Positions 46,755 to 56,356 of a stretch of 64,000 nt of DNA are shown piece after piece (within the stretch, counting starts at the first letter, position 1; each line of letters starts with the position of its first letter). The position numbers and the translations under genes are program-made. Source of the DNA: DATAXI01 sp963756185. GTDB lineage: Bacteria; Verrucomicrobiota; Verrucomicrobiia; Chthoniobacterales; Chthoniobacteraceae. The notes beneath the pieces were generated by a model. It worked only from the letters and a program-made list of their open reading frames with translations, was not told where the DNA came from and ran no database searches. The stretch spans positions 1 through 64,000 of the forward strand of contig CAVWMS010000011.1 in NCBI GenBank assembly GCA_963756185.1, in the 5' to 3' direction.

Positions 46755-46836
46755 ACGGTCTTTTCGGGGGTGTCCATCGATAAACCCGCCCCGGGAAAAA
46801 AGTCGCTAAGATTCTGCGCTCCCGCCGGCTTGAAAA

Positions 46837-47345
46837 TTACCTCGCGGAAAGCAACTCGACATAGAGTAGGTAATCACTTTCCGAGAAACAGCAGAAGATC
46901 ACTTCCCGGATGGAGCGGGGCGTCCGGGTGAATTCCCTCACCGTCGAAATTGCAACCTCGGCGGCGGGACCGAGAGGATAGCCGTAAACACCGGTGCTGA
47001 TCGCCGGAAAAGCAATCGACGCGAGCCCCCGCCCGGCTGCAATCTCAGCGACCTGCGATAACACGACGCCAGCAAGGCATCCTCGCCCCGCGAGCCGCCG
47101 TGCCACACCGGCCCCACCGCGTGAATCACAAACTTCGCCGGCAGCCCGTATCCGCGGGTCAGCTTCGCGTCGCCGGTTTTGCAGCCGCCCAGCGCGCGGC
47201 ATTCCTCGAGCAGCCCCGGCCCCGCGGCGCGGTGGATCGCCCCGTCGACCCCGCCCCCGCCCAGCAGCGTGGAATTGGCCGCATTGACGATTGCGTCCAC
47301 GGCCAGCTTCGTGATGTCGCCCCGGTGTGCCTTCAGCTCCGTCAT
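46837..47345 (-). CDS. Macro-domain ADP-ribose-acetyl-ester deacetylase (YmdB-like), one frameshift
   Basis: Starts MTELKAHRGDITKLAVDAIV, then NAANSTLLGGGGVDGAIHRA (the ADP-ribose binding loop), CKTGDAKLTRGYGLPAKFVI and, after a slip near 47,045, GLASIAFPAISTGVYGYPLG (second loop) and EVIFCCFSESDYLLY. The family hydrolyses O-acetyl-ADP-ribose and may act on RNA-processing enzymes. The gene is divergent from the prenyl synthase gene to its right. Confidence 0.86.
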
Positions 47346-47449
47346 TTCAGCCCATCTTCAAAAACCCCCGGACGCGCCAAAGTCAATTCCCGCCCGCGAT
47401 TTTTGCGGTTGAAAATCCGCGGCTCCATTTCCAAAGTGCCTCCCCCAAT

Positions 47450-48331
47450 ATGCCCCTGGATCAATATCTCAAGGAACGCTCGGCGCTGGTGGACAAGGCC
47501 CTGGGCCGCTACCTGCCAAAAGCCGCGGCCAAGCCCCCGACCATCCACAAGGCGATGCGTTACAGCCTCTTTGCCGGCGGCAAGCGCCTGCGCCCCATCC
47601 TGACCCTCGCGGCGGCCGAGGCTTGCGGCGGCGCCATCCGCGCCGCGCTTCCCCACGCCTGCGCAGTCGAGTGCATCCATACTTACTCGCTCATCCATGA
47701 CGATCTCCCCTGCATGGACGACGACGATTTGCGCCGCGGGCGGCCCACCAATCACAAGGTTTTCGGCGAAGGCGTGGCCGTGCTGGCGGGCGACGCGCTG
47801 CTGACCATCGCGTTTGAAATCCTCAGCCATGCGAAACCGACACGGCGCCACGACATGACCACGCTCGTCCGCGAGCTGGCCGTTGCCGCCGGCAGCCGCT
47901 GGCTCATCGCCGGCCAGGTGCTCGACCTGGAAGGCGAAGGCAGGCCGACCTCGCCAAAGGACCTCAAATTCATTCACCAATCGAAAACCGCGGCGCTGCT
48001 CACGACGTCGATCCGCCTCGGCGCCATGAGCGCCGATGCGCCCGAGGCAAAACTGCGCGCGCTCTCCGATTTCGGCCAGTCCCTCGGCCTCGCGTTCCAG
48101 GTCATCGACGACATCCTCGACGTGACGCAGACCAGCGAGAAGCTCGGCAAGAGCGCCGGCAAGGACATCGCCGCGCAAAAGGCCACCTACCCCGCCGTCT
48201 TCGGCCTCGAGCGGTCGCGCGCCGAGGCCCAGCGCCTCACCCGGCGCGCCCGCGAAGCGGTGAAGCCGCTCGGTAAAAACGCCGCGCCGCTGCTGGCCCT
48301 CGCGGACTACCTTTTAAACCGGGATTATTAA
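47450..48331 (+). CDS. ispA: Polyprenyl (farnesyl/geranylgeranyl) diphosphate synthase
   Basis: 293 residues from ATG 47,450 (MPLDQYLKERSALVDKALGR). The first Asp-rich motif is LIHDDLPCMDDDDLRRG, with the extra residues typical of short-chain bacterial synthases; the second is VIDDILDVT, with GKDIAAQKATYP after it. FAGGKRLRPILTL binds diphosphate. It condenses IPP with allylic diphosphates for quinones and undecaprenol. ispH is encoded further along at 56,703. Confidence 0.92.
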   Translation: MPLDQYLKERSALVDKALGRYLPKAAAKPPTIHKAMRYSLFAGGKRLRPILTLAAAEACGGAIRAALPHACAVECIHTYSLIHDDLPCMDDDDLRRGRPTNHKVFGEGVAVLAGDALLTIAFEILSHAKPTRRHDMTTLVRELAVAAGSRWLIAGQVLDLEGEGRPTSPKDLKFIHQSKTAALLTTSIRLGAMSADAPEAKLRALSDFGQSLGLAFQVIDDILDVTQTSEKLGKSAGKDIAAQKATYPAVFGLERSRAEAQRLTRRAREAVKPLGKNAAPLLALADYLLNRDY

Positions 48332-48452
48332 TCCACAGATTCATGCCACGCCCGCAACGCCTGAGCGTAGCGATGCGGGCAGGCAGATTCCCGCAGATTA
48401 AAAAGGCCATCTGCATCAAAAAATCTGCGTAAATCTGTGTTAATCTGCGGAT
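48332..48452. repeat. Intergenic repeat of the AATCTGCG/CAGATT type
   Basis: Copies of ATCTGCG, AAATCTGTG and TTAATCTGCGG on one side face CCACAGATT and CCGCAGATT on the other, giving a foldable short dispersed repeat between convergent genes. Such sequences are common between verrucomicrobial genes. Confidence 0.5.
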
Positions 48453-49469
48453 CTACTCGATCGGCTCCAAGCGCAGGTTCGGCGCAATTTCGGCGGTAAG
48501 CGGCGACAATTCCCCGCGCGCGAGCCGGCCCGCCGCCACGAAGGCGATCATCGCCGCGTTATCGGTGCAGAGCGCCGGCTCGGCGAGGCGCAGCTCGAAT
48601 CCATCTGCCGCGCACGCTTCGCGGAAACGCTCGCGCAGACGCGCGTTGCAGCTCACACCGCCGCTCACCGTCACCAGCTTGCGGCCGCTGCGTTGCGCCG
48701 CTGCCATCGTCTTCGCCACCAGCACGTCGACCACCGCCTCCTGGAAAGACGCGCACAGATCGGCCAGCGAGCGCGCCTCATCGAGGTCCACCTTCGGCAA
48801 AAGATAGCGCACCGCCGTCTTCAGCCCGCTGAATGAAAACTCCGCGTCGCCGGAATCGATCATGCTGCGCGGCAACACAAAACGCCCCGCGTCGCCACCG
48901 CGCGCGCGCTGCTCGATTGCCGGCCCGCCGGGGTATGGCAGGCCCAGCAGCTTCGCCACTTTGTCGAAGGCCTCGCCTGCCGCGTCGTCGCGCGTCTGCC
49001 CCAGGACGCGGTATTTCCCCGCCGCCAGCACTTCCGCCAGGATCGTGTGCCCCCCGCTTGCCACCAGCGCCACGCAAGGCTCGACCTCGCCTCCAAAAAA
49101 CGGCGAGAGCAAATGCCCCTCGATGTGATTGATCGCGAAAAACGGCTTGCGCATCCCTACCGCCAGCCCCTTCGCCGCGGAAAGCCCGATCATCAGCGAA
49201 GTCGCCAGCCCCGGCCCCGCGGTCGCGGCAAACGCCGCCACTTCCACGATCCCCAGGTCCGCAGTCCCGAGCGCCCGGTCGATCAATGGCCGCAGCGCGA
49301 GCAGGTGATTGCGCGAAGCCACCTCCGGCACCACGCCGCCGAAGCGATTGTGCACCTCGATTTGCGACGCCACCTCAGCCGCCAGCAATTGGCCCGGCGC
49401 GCGCAGCACCGCCACGGCGGTCTCGTCGCAGGAGGTCTCGATGGCCAGGACCACCGCCCCGCCGGTCAT
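48453..49469 (-). CDS. tsaD: tRNA N6-threonylcarbamoyladenosine transferase subunit TsaD
   Basis: 338 residues. VLAIETSCDETAVAVL at the N-terminus, the iron-binding INHIEGHLLSPFF, ALVASGGHTILAEV, KLLGLPYPGGPAIEQRA, SFSGLKTAVRYLL, VTVSGGVSCNARLRERF and LCTDNAAMIAFVA are all present. It transfers the threonylcarbamoyl group to A37 of ANN-decoding tRNAs. Its start overlaps the stop of the upstream protease gene by four bases. Confidence 0.96.
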   Translation of the reverse strand: MTGGAVVLAIETSCDETAVAVLRAPGQLLAAEVASQIEVHNRFGGVVPEVASRNHLLALRPLIDRALGTADLGIVEVAAFAATAGPGLATSLMIGLSAAKGLAVGMRKPFFAINHIEGHLLSPFFGGEVEPCVALVASGGHTILAEVLAAGKYRVLGQTRDDAAGEAFDKVAKLLGLPYPGGPAIEQRARGGDAGRFVLPRSMIDSGDAEFSFSGLKTAVRYLLPKVDLDEARSLADLCASFQEAVVDVLVAKTMAAAQRSGRKLVTVSGGVSCNARLRERFREACAADGFELRLAEPALCTDNAAMIAFVAAGRLARGELSPLTAEIAPNLRLEPIE

Positions 49470-50836
49470 TGCAGCGACTCGGTGTCCTGCTTGCGGTTCT
49501 TCAGCAGCGCGTCCTTCTGGCCGGTCCGCTCGGCATAGATCATCACTCCCTTGAGCGCGTCAACCGCCCGGTCCAGTTGCGGATCGCGAAAGCCGGCGAG
49601 GTCCTTTTTCTCATCGTCGGTCAGGATGTCCTCCTGGCGCGAAAGCAGCAGCAGCCGCTCCTCGTCCGCCGTGAGCGTGGCGTGAATGTTCGGCGTGACG
49701 CCATGCTCGTGGATGACCTGGTGGCTCGGCGTGTAATATTTCGCCGTCGTCAGCCGCAGCGCCGAGCCATCCGGCAATTGGATCACGCTTTGGACCGACC
49801 CCTTGCCGAAGCTCGTCTCGCCGACGAGGATCGCCCGGCCCAAATCCTTCAGCGCGCCCGCGACGATTTCCGCTCCGCTGGCGCTGCTGTTATTGATGAG
49901 GATGGCAATGGGATAATCCGGATGCTGTTTGCCCGTATCCGATGTCCAGTAGTTGCGCTTCTGCGAAGGCATGCGCCCCTCGGTGGACACCACCATCGTG
50001 TGCGGCGGCAGGAATTGCCCGCAAACGTCCACCGCGCTGTTGAGCAGTCCGCCCGGGTTGTACCGCAGATCGATCACGAGCGCCTGCATCCCCTGCGCCT
50101 CGAGCTCGTCCAGCTTCTTGCCCAGATCCTCGGCCGTCGGCTCGTTGAATTGCGTGATGCGCACGTAGCCCACCTTGTAGTCGCCCGCGATTTCCGGCCC
50201 CAGGATGTGGGCGTCCTTCACGCTGGGCACCTTGATGATCGCCCGCTCCATCGTGTAATCCTTGATCTCCTTGGTGTTGGGACGGAAGATCGTCAACGTC
50301 ACCTTTTGCCCGGGGTCGCCGCGCAGTTTCGCGATCGCGTCACCCAGGTCCATCTTCTCGGCAGCCATCCCGTCGATTTTCAAAATCTCGTCGCCCGGCA
50401 GCAGCCCGGCCTTGAAACCCGGGGTATCCTCCATGGGCGTTACGACGACCAGGTTCCCATCCTTGACCGAAACCACGATGCCCAGCCCGCCGAACTGGCT
50501 CTTCGTGTCGTCCTCCATCCCCTTGAAATCATCGGGGTCCATGAATTGGCTGTGCGGGTCCAGCTCCGAGAGCATCCCGCGCATCGCCCCGTACGTCAGG
50601 TCGTGGAGCGACACCTTCTTCTCGTCGACATAATCCTGGCGGATCAACTCGAGCGCCCGGGTGAATACCGAGATCGCCTCGTAATCGGCGCTGTCCTCCG
50701 TTTGGACCGCCTGTTGTTGCTCGGCTGATGCCGGCGCCGCGGGCGCCACCGGGTCCGCGGCCCTCACAAAGCCCGGCGCAAGACCGGCCGCGAAGAGCAA
50801 AACGCCGGCAAGGCGCGCCAAAAACCGCATCGTCAT
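49466..50836 (-). CDS. ctpA: Carboxy-terminal processing protease (S41, CtpA type)
   Basis: About 456 residues from ATG 50,836. The signal peptide is MTMRFLARLAGVLLFAAGLA. A PDZ domain (FGGLGIVVSVKDGNLVVV to IDGMAAEKMDL) precedes the S41 core with LVIDLRYNPGGLLNSAVDV, catalytic Ser in ILINNSSASGAEIVAGAL and Lys in LVGETSFGKGSVQSV. It is periplasmic and processes or degrades envelope proteins. It is translationally coupled to tsaD. Confidence 0.93.
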   Translation of the reverse strand: MTMRFLARLAGVLLFAAGLAPGFVRAADPVAPAAPASAEQQQAVQTEDSADYEAISVFTRALELIRQDYVDEKKVSLHDLTYGAMRGMLSELDPHSQFMDPDDFKGMEDDTKSQFGGLGIVVSVKDGNLVVVTPMEDTPGFKAGLLPGDEILKIDGMAAEKMDLGDAIAKLRGDPGQKVTLTIFRPNTKEIKDYTMERAIIKVPSVKDAHILGPEIAGDYKVGYVRITQFNEPTAEDLGKKLDELEAQGMQALVIDLRYNPGGLLNSAVDVCGQFLPPHTMVVSTEGRMPSQKRNYWTSDTGKQHPDYPIAILINNSSASGAEIVAGALKDLGRAILVGETSFGKGSVQSVIQLPDGSALRLTTAKYYTPSHQVIHEHGVTPNIHATLTADEERLLLLSRQEDILTDDEKKDLAGFRDPQLDRAVDALKGVMIYAERTGQKDALLKNRKQDTESLQ

Positions 50837-50933
50837 GAGGCGGACAGTAGCACCGCCTGACTGTTTTGCATTCTGAAATTTATTGCCCGGCCGCCGGGCT
50901 CGATTTGCCGCGGCCGGGGCTGCCTTTTGAGCC

Positions 50934-51554
50934 TCAATCAATATCCAGCGCGTTCAGCAACCGGGGATTGATGGTTCCGGTGACATGCAACCCGTTATCG
51001 TGCTGGTAACTCGAGATGGCCGCCTGGCTGGCCGGCCCGATGATTCCATCGATGGGCCCCTGGTAATAGCCGAGCTTGGATAGCGCCTGCTGCACCGCAA
51101 CGCCCTCGGATTGCCCGCCCCCGTCGCTGTCGTACGACGGCCCGTAGACCGTGTTGGTTGGCCCCGAGTAGTACCCATAGTACGGGTAGGGATAATAGTA
51201 GTACGGGTAAGGATCGACGATGAACCAGCCGTTGCCATACCAGCGGTAATGATTCCCGCGCCAGTAGTAGGTCCGCCCATAGCTCCAGCCCGGATGCGAG
51301 GCGAAGGCGTAGCTGTAATGGTTGCTCGCGCCGTATCTGCCCCCGCCGCCGTACTTGCTGCCGCCATAGGCGATGCTCGGCGCCCCGGACGAATAGCGCG
51401 CGAAACTGTACGACCGCGCTCCGCCGCCGCCACCACGCGCGTAACCCCCCCCGCCTCGCCCTCCTGCTCCACCCCCGTGGCTATATCCAAACGCCGGCCC
51501 GCCAACACAGAGCGCCGCGGCAAGGGCCAGCCCCGCAAAAAGTTTTGTGTTCAT
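50934..51554 (-). CDS. Exported Gly/Tyr-rich protein with PG-binding domain
   Basis: 206 residues. Signal peptide MNTKLFAGLALAAALCVGGP, then a low-complexity Gly/Ser/Arg/Tyr part (GGRGGGGYARGGGGGARSYS, YYWRGNHYRWYGNGWF, YPYYYYPYPYYGYYS), then a peptidoglycan-binding-1 domain (GVAVQQALSKLGYYQGPIDG, IIGPASQAAISSYQ). It likely binds the cell wall; the tyrosine-rich part may stack or cross-link. Confidence 0.8.
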   Translation of the reverse strand: MNTKLFAGLALAAALCVGGPAFGYSHGGGAGGRGGGGYARGGGGGARSYSFARYSSGAPSIAYGGSKYGGGGRYGASNHYSYAFASHPGWSYGRTYYWRGNHYRWYGNGWFIVDPYPYYYYPYPYYGYYSGPTNTVYGPSYDSDGGGQSEGVAVQQALSKLGYYQGPIDGIIGPASQAAISSYQHDNGLHVTGTINPRLLNALDID

Positions 51555-51673
51555 AAATGTCTCTCTTCTTTCATTCGACGGTGAATACGTAAAAGGATTC
51601 ACGTTCGGTCTCAAGGAATTCGAATTCTGGCATTGAAGGACTACTGAACAATCGGGAGCCGACCAATGCCTCG

Positions 51674-53422
51674 TCAGGCGCCCTGCGCCGCCTCCATCAG
51701 CGCGGGCCATGCCCGCAACAGCCGCCCGTATTCCAGGAACAGCCGCTGAATCAGCCCGCGTGCGTCGCTGGCGGACCATCTGGCGCGCATGTCGAAGGGA
51801 ATGTCGAAATCCGGGTCCGCCAGCGCCAGGCGGGTCTGCTCGATGTAGGCTTCGACATCCCTGCGCCAGAACTCGGGCGCATCGCTCTCCTCCTCGAGGC
51901 ATTCCTCCATGTAGCCGATTTTGTCGCTCTCGTGCCCGACGACGAACCAGCGCAGGTACTCGTGAAAATCCCCGGCCGGCGCCGCCGCGATTTCGCAAAG
52001 ATGGCGTCCCAGCGATTCCATGCGCGCCGCGCTGTCCAGCATGCCGGGCGGCGGCATCCAGGCGAGCAGCACACCGCGCAGCAGATGCGCGAACTCCCAC
52101 ATCGCGACGGGCCGTTCGTCCTTGAGCGGCGGCACGATGAGGCCCCGCCCGATTCCTGGATCGTGCCGCAGCGCGACCGGCAGATGGCCCGCAAAACCGG
52201 CGGCGCGGCTTTGCCAGAGCGCGGCGCCCCAGACGAAATCCTCCGCGTGCAGGACCGGTGGGAAGGGCGGGATCAGCTCGCGCGCGTCGATGCCGATGGC
52301 CATGCCCGGGCTCAGGCTTGCGTCGGCAATCGCCATGCGCGGCACCAGCGCGCAGACACCGCCGCTGGCCAGGCAGGCGCGGTATTGCTTCTCCCCTCCG
52401 CCAGTGAGCCGCGCCAGCGTGCCGCGCCGGTAAGTCAGATAGTAGTAGGAAGTCGGGATGCCCGGATGGCCGAAGTGCCCGCTGAACGTCGCCACGATCC
52501 GCCCATCGGTCTCCTGCAGCCGCCGCAGCATCTCGTCGCTCAGGCCGATGAAATCCGGCTTCACGCCCGGCGCGAAAAATTCGGCCACGCCGCGTCCCAG
52601 CATTTGCTCGTGCAGGCCCAGGTAATCGCAATCGAGCGGCTTCCGCCCCTCGAACGCCTGTGCGTACTCGGGATAAAACCATCGCTCGAACGCGTCGCGC
52701 GATGAAAACACCGCCAGCCCGCCCTGTTGTCCGCGCGGCCCTGCGGTCATCTCGCACGCCACGTCGTCATCGATGCTCAGGAACGCGCGGCCCGCGTGGC
52801 TCAACAACACCGCGTTCCGATTTGCCCCGCAGGCAAACCCGGTCCCGAGCGGGTCAGATACGGCAAACGCGGCGATGGCCGGGTCGAGATCCGCGCGCGC
52901 CGCCAGCCGGGCGGCAAGCGCCAGCCGCTCCGACTCCCCGAGCAGCCTGATCTTCACCTGTTCCTGTACACCAATGCTCCCGACCAGCGCCGCGATTGCT
53001 TCCGCCGGTCCGTTGGCCGCCACGGTGAATTCCGGCGCGCGCCCATGGTCGCGGGCATTGCGCGCAAAGCTCCCGATCACCAGGCGCAGCCGCGCCTCGT
53101 CGCCCGCGGTTGGAATCCCGATGGCGTCAATGCGCACCGGTTGCCGCCTGCCCGCGCCCGCCGCGGCGCAGCGCCCAGCCAGCGCGCCCGCGCTCACCAT
53201 CAATCCCGCCTCGCTCATCTTCCGCGCCCAATGCGATATCTCCGCCAGCTCCGTCTCCTCGATCGAATGCTGCCGCGCGTAATGCCGCACGTGCTCGTCC
53301 AGCGGCTTGAACTCCGCGCATGCCGCCAGGAAATCCACCGCGAACGAAGGCCAGATCGTCGTCTCGAGCGCGCCGCGCAGACTCACCGCCTGCCAGCCCG
53401 CGCCCGCCGGCGCCGCCGTCAT
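51674..53422 (-). CDS. Large protein of unknown function, possible glycosyltransferase-like
   Basis: About 582 residues from ATG 53,422 (MTAAPAGAGWQAVSLRGALE). The N-terminal 100 residues form a helical domain (FLAACAEFKPLDEHVRHYAR, LAEISHWARKMSEAGLMVSA), reminiscent of small winged-helix/PqqD-like binding domains. From residue 120 a glycosyltransferase-A-like layout is possible: IPTAGDEARLRLVIGSFARN, then FLSIDDDVACEMTAG as a DxD-like motif. It lacks signal and membrane segments. An upstream ATG at 53,635 would overlap pgsA on the other strand and is rejected. Confidence 0.55.
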   Translation of the reverse strand: MTAAPAGAGWQAVSLRGALETTIWPSFAVDFLAACAEFKPLDEHVRHYARQHSIEETELAEISHWARKMSEAGLMVSAGALAGRCAAAGAGRRQPVRIDAIGIPTAGDEARLRLVIGSFARNARDHGRAPEFTVAANGPAEAIAALVGSIGVQEQVKIRLLGESERLALAARLAARADLDPAIAAFAVSDPLGTGFACGANRNAVLLSHAGRAFLSIDDDVACEMTAGPRGQQGGLAVFSSRDAFERWFYPEYAQAFEGRKPLDCDYLGLHEQMLGRGVAEFFAPGVKPDFIGLSDEMLRRLQETDGRIVATFSGHFGHPGIPTSYYYLTYRRGTLARLTGGGEKQYRACLASGGVCALVPRMAIADASLSPGMAIGIDARELIPPFPPVLHAEDFVWGAALWQSRAAGFAGHLPVALRHDPGIGRGLIVPPLKDERPVAMWEFAHLLRGVLLAWMPPPGMLDSAARMESLGRHLCEIAAAPAGDFHEYLRWFVVGHESDKIGYMEECLEEESDAPEFWRRDVEAYIEQTRLALADPDFDIPFDMRARWSASDARGLIQRLFLEYGRLLRAWPALMEAAQGA

Positions 53423-53567
53423 ATCGGCGCGGCGCACCGCCTCCGGCTCCGTGCCGCGCGAAGCCGGGCCTGGTTCCGTCTTTTTGGATGATGAGAAGAT
53501 ACCCACTCGCGGCGGCAGGATGCGTCGTTGCAAAAAAATCCGCCGTCCATTTAATGGAGCGGCCGGC

Positions 53568-54188
53568 ATGACAACAGCCAATAAAATCACCGTCGCGCGC
53601 ATCCTTCTCATTCCGTGCTTCGTGATGATGGCCATTTACTATGGCCGCGGCGTCCAGGCATTGCATCCGCGCGACTGGCAGCGCGTCCTGGCCATCTTTC
53701 TCTTCCTGGTCGCGGCTGCCAGCGACGGTCTGGATGGCTACGTGGCGCGCCGTTACAACCAGCGCAGCCGCCTCGGCGTGGTGCTCGATCCCATCGCGGA
53801 TAAGGGCCTGCTGCTCTCCGCCATCATCACGCTGAGCTTCAGCAACTGGACTTACGAATTCCCGCTCTGGTTCCCGGTGCTCGTCATCACGCGCGATGCC
53901 GTCATCCTCATCGGCACCGCGCTGCTGCATTACCTCATCGGCGACGTCCAGGTCCGGCCGAGCTGGATGGGTAAGACCGCGACGGCGCTCCAGATGGTGG
54001 CGATCTCGCTGGTCCTGGTGATCCCCGGCGATCTCTGGCAGCGCACGATCCACGCCGCCGGCCAGGATCTCGACGTCAACTTCCTCGACATCCCCGTGAC
54101 GCTGGCCGGCATCTTCACGTTCATCTCCGGCATCGGCTACGTCATGAGGGGCATCCGGCAATTCCAGGCGCACGGCCACGCCAATTGA
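53568..54188 (+). CDS. pgsA: CDP-alcohol phosphatidyltransferase (PgsA type)
   Basis: 206 residues with the signature SDGLDGYVARRYNQRSRLG then VVLDPIADK, i.e. D-x2-DG-x2-AR-x8-G-x3-D-x3-D. Membrane segments surround it (ILLIPCFVMMAIYY, VLAIFLFLVAAAS, LWFPVLVITRDAVILIGTAL, MVAISLVLVIPG, LAGIFTFISGIGYV). It most likely makes phosphatidylglycerol-phosphate. ATG 53,568 follows GGAGCGG. Confidence 0.88.
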   Translation: MTTANKITVARILLIPCFVMMAIYYGRGVQALHPRDWQRVLAIFLFLVAAASDGLDGYVARRYNQRSRLGVVLDPIADKGLLLSAIITLSFSNWTYEFPLWFPVLVITRDAVILIGTALLHYLIGDVQVRPSWMGKTATALQMVAISLVLVIPGDLWQRTIHAAGQDLDVNFLDIPVTLAGIFTFISGIGYVMRGIRQFQAHGHAN

Positions 54189-54248
54189 TGCCGCCCGATA
54201 CGCCGGGCTTGCAACCGGGGTGCGCCGCGCGATGCTTGCGGGCTCCCG

Positions 54249-55641
54249 ATGCGACCTGATCCCGAAACATCCGCCGCCGCCGCCACGCGCACCGCCGCGA
54301 TCGTGGGCCGGCCCAATGTGGGCAAGTCGGCCCTGTTCAACCGGCTCGCCGGACGGAAGATCTCGATCGTGCACGATCAACCCGGCGTGACGCGCGACCG
54401 CATCGTGGCCGAGTGCCGGCTGGGCGCGCACCCGTTTACCATCATCGATACCGGCGGCATCGGCGCGGACTTCGATGCCGATTTCACGCAGCAGGTGCGC
54501 GCGGAGGTGGAACTGGCGTTGCAGGCCGCGGAGGCGATCCTCTTCGTCGTGGACGGCCAGGATGGCCTCACGCCCGTCGATTCGGACCTTGCGCGCCGGC
54601 TGCGCCGCGTGAGCAAACCGGTGATCCTCGTCATCAACAAGGTCGACGTCGAAAAGCATTCCGACTACAACGTCGAATTCACCCGGCTCGGATTCGAGCA
54701 TGCGATCCGCATCAGCGCCGAGCACAACCGCAACATTTCGCAGCTCGTCGAATTGACGGAATCGCTCCTTCCGCCCCCCTCGCCCGACCAGCCGCCGCCG
54801 CGCACGCCCATCCAACTGGCCGTCGTCGGCCGGCCCGAATGTCGGCAAATCGTCGCTGATCAACGCCATCCTCGAGGACAGCCGCACCATGGTCAGCCCC
54901 ATCTCCGGCACCACGCGCGACGCGGTCGATATTCCCTACGAACTCGGCGGCCAGCCGTACATCCTCATCGACACCGCCGGCATCCGCCCGCGCGGCAAGG
55001 TCGATAACTCGGTCGAGGTCTTCAGCGTGATGCGGTCGGAAAAGAGCATCCGGCGCGCCGATCTCTGCGTGCTGGTCATCGACGCCACCATGGGCGTCAC
55101 CGCGCAGGACAAAAAAATTGCCGGCCTCATCCAGGAGGCGCGCAAAGCGTGCATAGTCGCGGTGAACAAGTGGGACCTGGTCGAAATCGAGGGCGACCGG
55201 AAGGAATTCCTGCATGAATTCATGCAAGAGATCCGCGCCGAGCTTTTCTTTCTCGATTACGCCCCGCTCACGCTCGTCTCCGCGAAAACCGGAGACAATA
55301 TGACGCGGCTGTTCAAGACCATCGAGGAAGTGCGCCATTGCTCGCGCCAGCGCATCACCACCGGGCCGCTCAACCGCCTCATGCAAGCCGTCCTCAGCGC
55401 GAATCCCCCGCCCATCCGCAGCGGGCGCCGGTTCAAGATCCTCTACGCCACGCAGTTGGACACGGGTGGCGCGCCGATCCCGGTTCCCCATTTTGTCCTT
55501 TTCGTCAACTCGTCCGAAATCCTCGCGCCCGCCTACAAAAAATATCTCGAGGCCCGCATCCGGGAGGAATCTTCGTTCACCGGCCTGCCTGTGCTCATCA
55601 CCCTGCGCGGCCGCCCGCCGCGCGGCGGCGCGAAGCGCTAA
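54249..55641 (+). CDS. der: Ribosome-assembly GTPase Der (EngA), one frameshift
   Basis: Double-GTPase. The first G domain has AIVGRPNVGKSALFNRLAG, GVTRDR, DTGGIG and NKVD. The second has GRP(NVGKS)SLINAI, SGTTRDAVDIP, DTAGIRPRGK and NKWDLVE, and the C-terminal KH-like domain ends with GLPVLITLRGRPPRGGAKR. The slip is in the second P-loop: one extra C near 54,835 turns GRPNVGKS into GRPECRQ, and removing it restores the loop. It acts in 50S subunit maturation. Confidence 0.93.
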
Positions 55642-55683
55642 GCCCGCGCAGTGCGACTGCTGAAAAATTTTCTTGCAACGATC

Positions 55684-55702
55684 TACTTTGCCGTACAAAG
55701 TA
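55684..55702. promoter_or_regulatory. Palindromic operator TACTTTG-n5-CAAAGTA
   Basis: A perfect 7-bp inverted repeat with a 5-base spacer ends six bases before the ATG of the membrane-protein gene. A near-identical site with the same spacing lies before ispH (56,668-56,686). The winged-helix regulator encoded between them is the natural candidate to bind both. Confidence 0.68.
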
Positions 55703-55707
55703 GACTC

Positions 55708-56352
55708 ATGAACGAACAGGAGCGCGCCGAGGAACACCTCAAGACCATCCGCCGCCTGATGGAGCACGCCACCATCTACCGCGCCATCTCCGCTCCCACC
55801 GCTCTTGTCGGCGGCATGCTTTCCATCGCCGCCTGCTGGTTTCTCCTGTTTTTCCCGGTCAAGGAAGAGGGGCGCACCGGCCATTTCGCGCTTTGCTGGC
55901 TGGTCGTCCTGGTTCTCACCGCCGGCAGCAACACCCTCTTCATCGTCTCTGGCGCGAAAAAACGCAACGAGCCGGCATTTTCCGCATCGATGAAAACCGC
56001 GCTCACCGCGCTGGCGCCTCCGTTTATGGTCGCGGCGGTCCTCACGCTGGTGTTTTCCCACATGGACCTGCACTTCGACTTTTTTTACGCCGTGGTCTGG
56101 GCCATCTGCTATGGACTGGGGCTTCTCGCCACCAGCCATTTTGCGCCGCGTTCGCTCGTGCTGCTGGGCTGGGCCTTTCTGCTCACAGGCCTTCTCGCGG
56201 TGTTCCTTATCGGCTTTCCAAATTCCCTGACCGACAGCCTTTTCGAGCAATTGAAAGATGGCGTCAACCTGCTCTTTATGGCTTTGACCTTCGGCCTCTA
56301 CCACCTCATCTACGCTCTCTGCGTCTGGCCGCGCAAAGGGGAGGAAACGTGA
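55708..56352 (+). CDS. Membrane protein in regulator operon
   Basis: 214 residues with about six hydrophobic segments (SAPTALVGGMLSIAACWFLL, ALCWLVVLVLTAGSNTLFIV, APPFMVAAVLTLVFS, AVVWAICYGLGLLA, LVLLGWAFLLTGLLAVFL, GVNLLFMALTFGLYHLIYA). ATG 55,708 is chosen for its position after the operator and ribosome site. It is followed four bases later by the regulator gene. Such membrane protein/winged-helix pairs are widespread but uncharacterised. Confidence 0.76.
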   Translation: MNEQERAEEHLKTIRRLMEHATIYRAISAPTALVGGMLSIAACWFLLFFPVKEEGRTGHFALCWLVVLVLTAGSNTLFIVSGAKKRNEPAFSASMKTALTALAPPFMVAAVLTLVFSHMDLHFDFFYAVVWAICYGLGLLATSHFAPRSLVLLGWAFLLTGLLAVFLIGFPNSLTDSLFEQLKDGVNLLFMALTFGLYHLIYALCVWPRKGEET

Positions 56353-56356
56353 GCCG

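Noticed and set aside
53423..53635. Upstream start for the large unknown minus-strand protein
   Set aside because: It would overlap the start of pgsA on the other strand and adds a low-complexity stretch without coding character.
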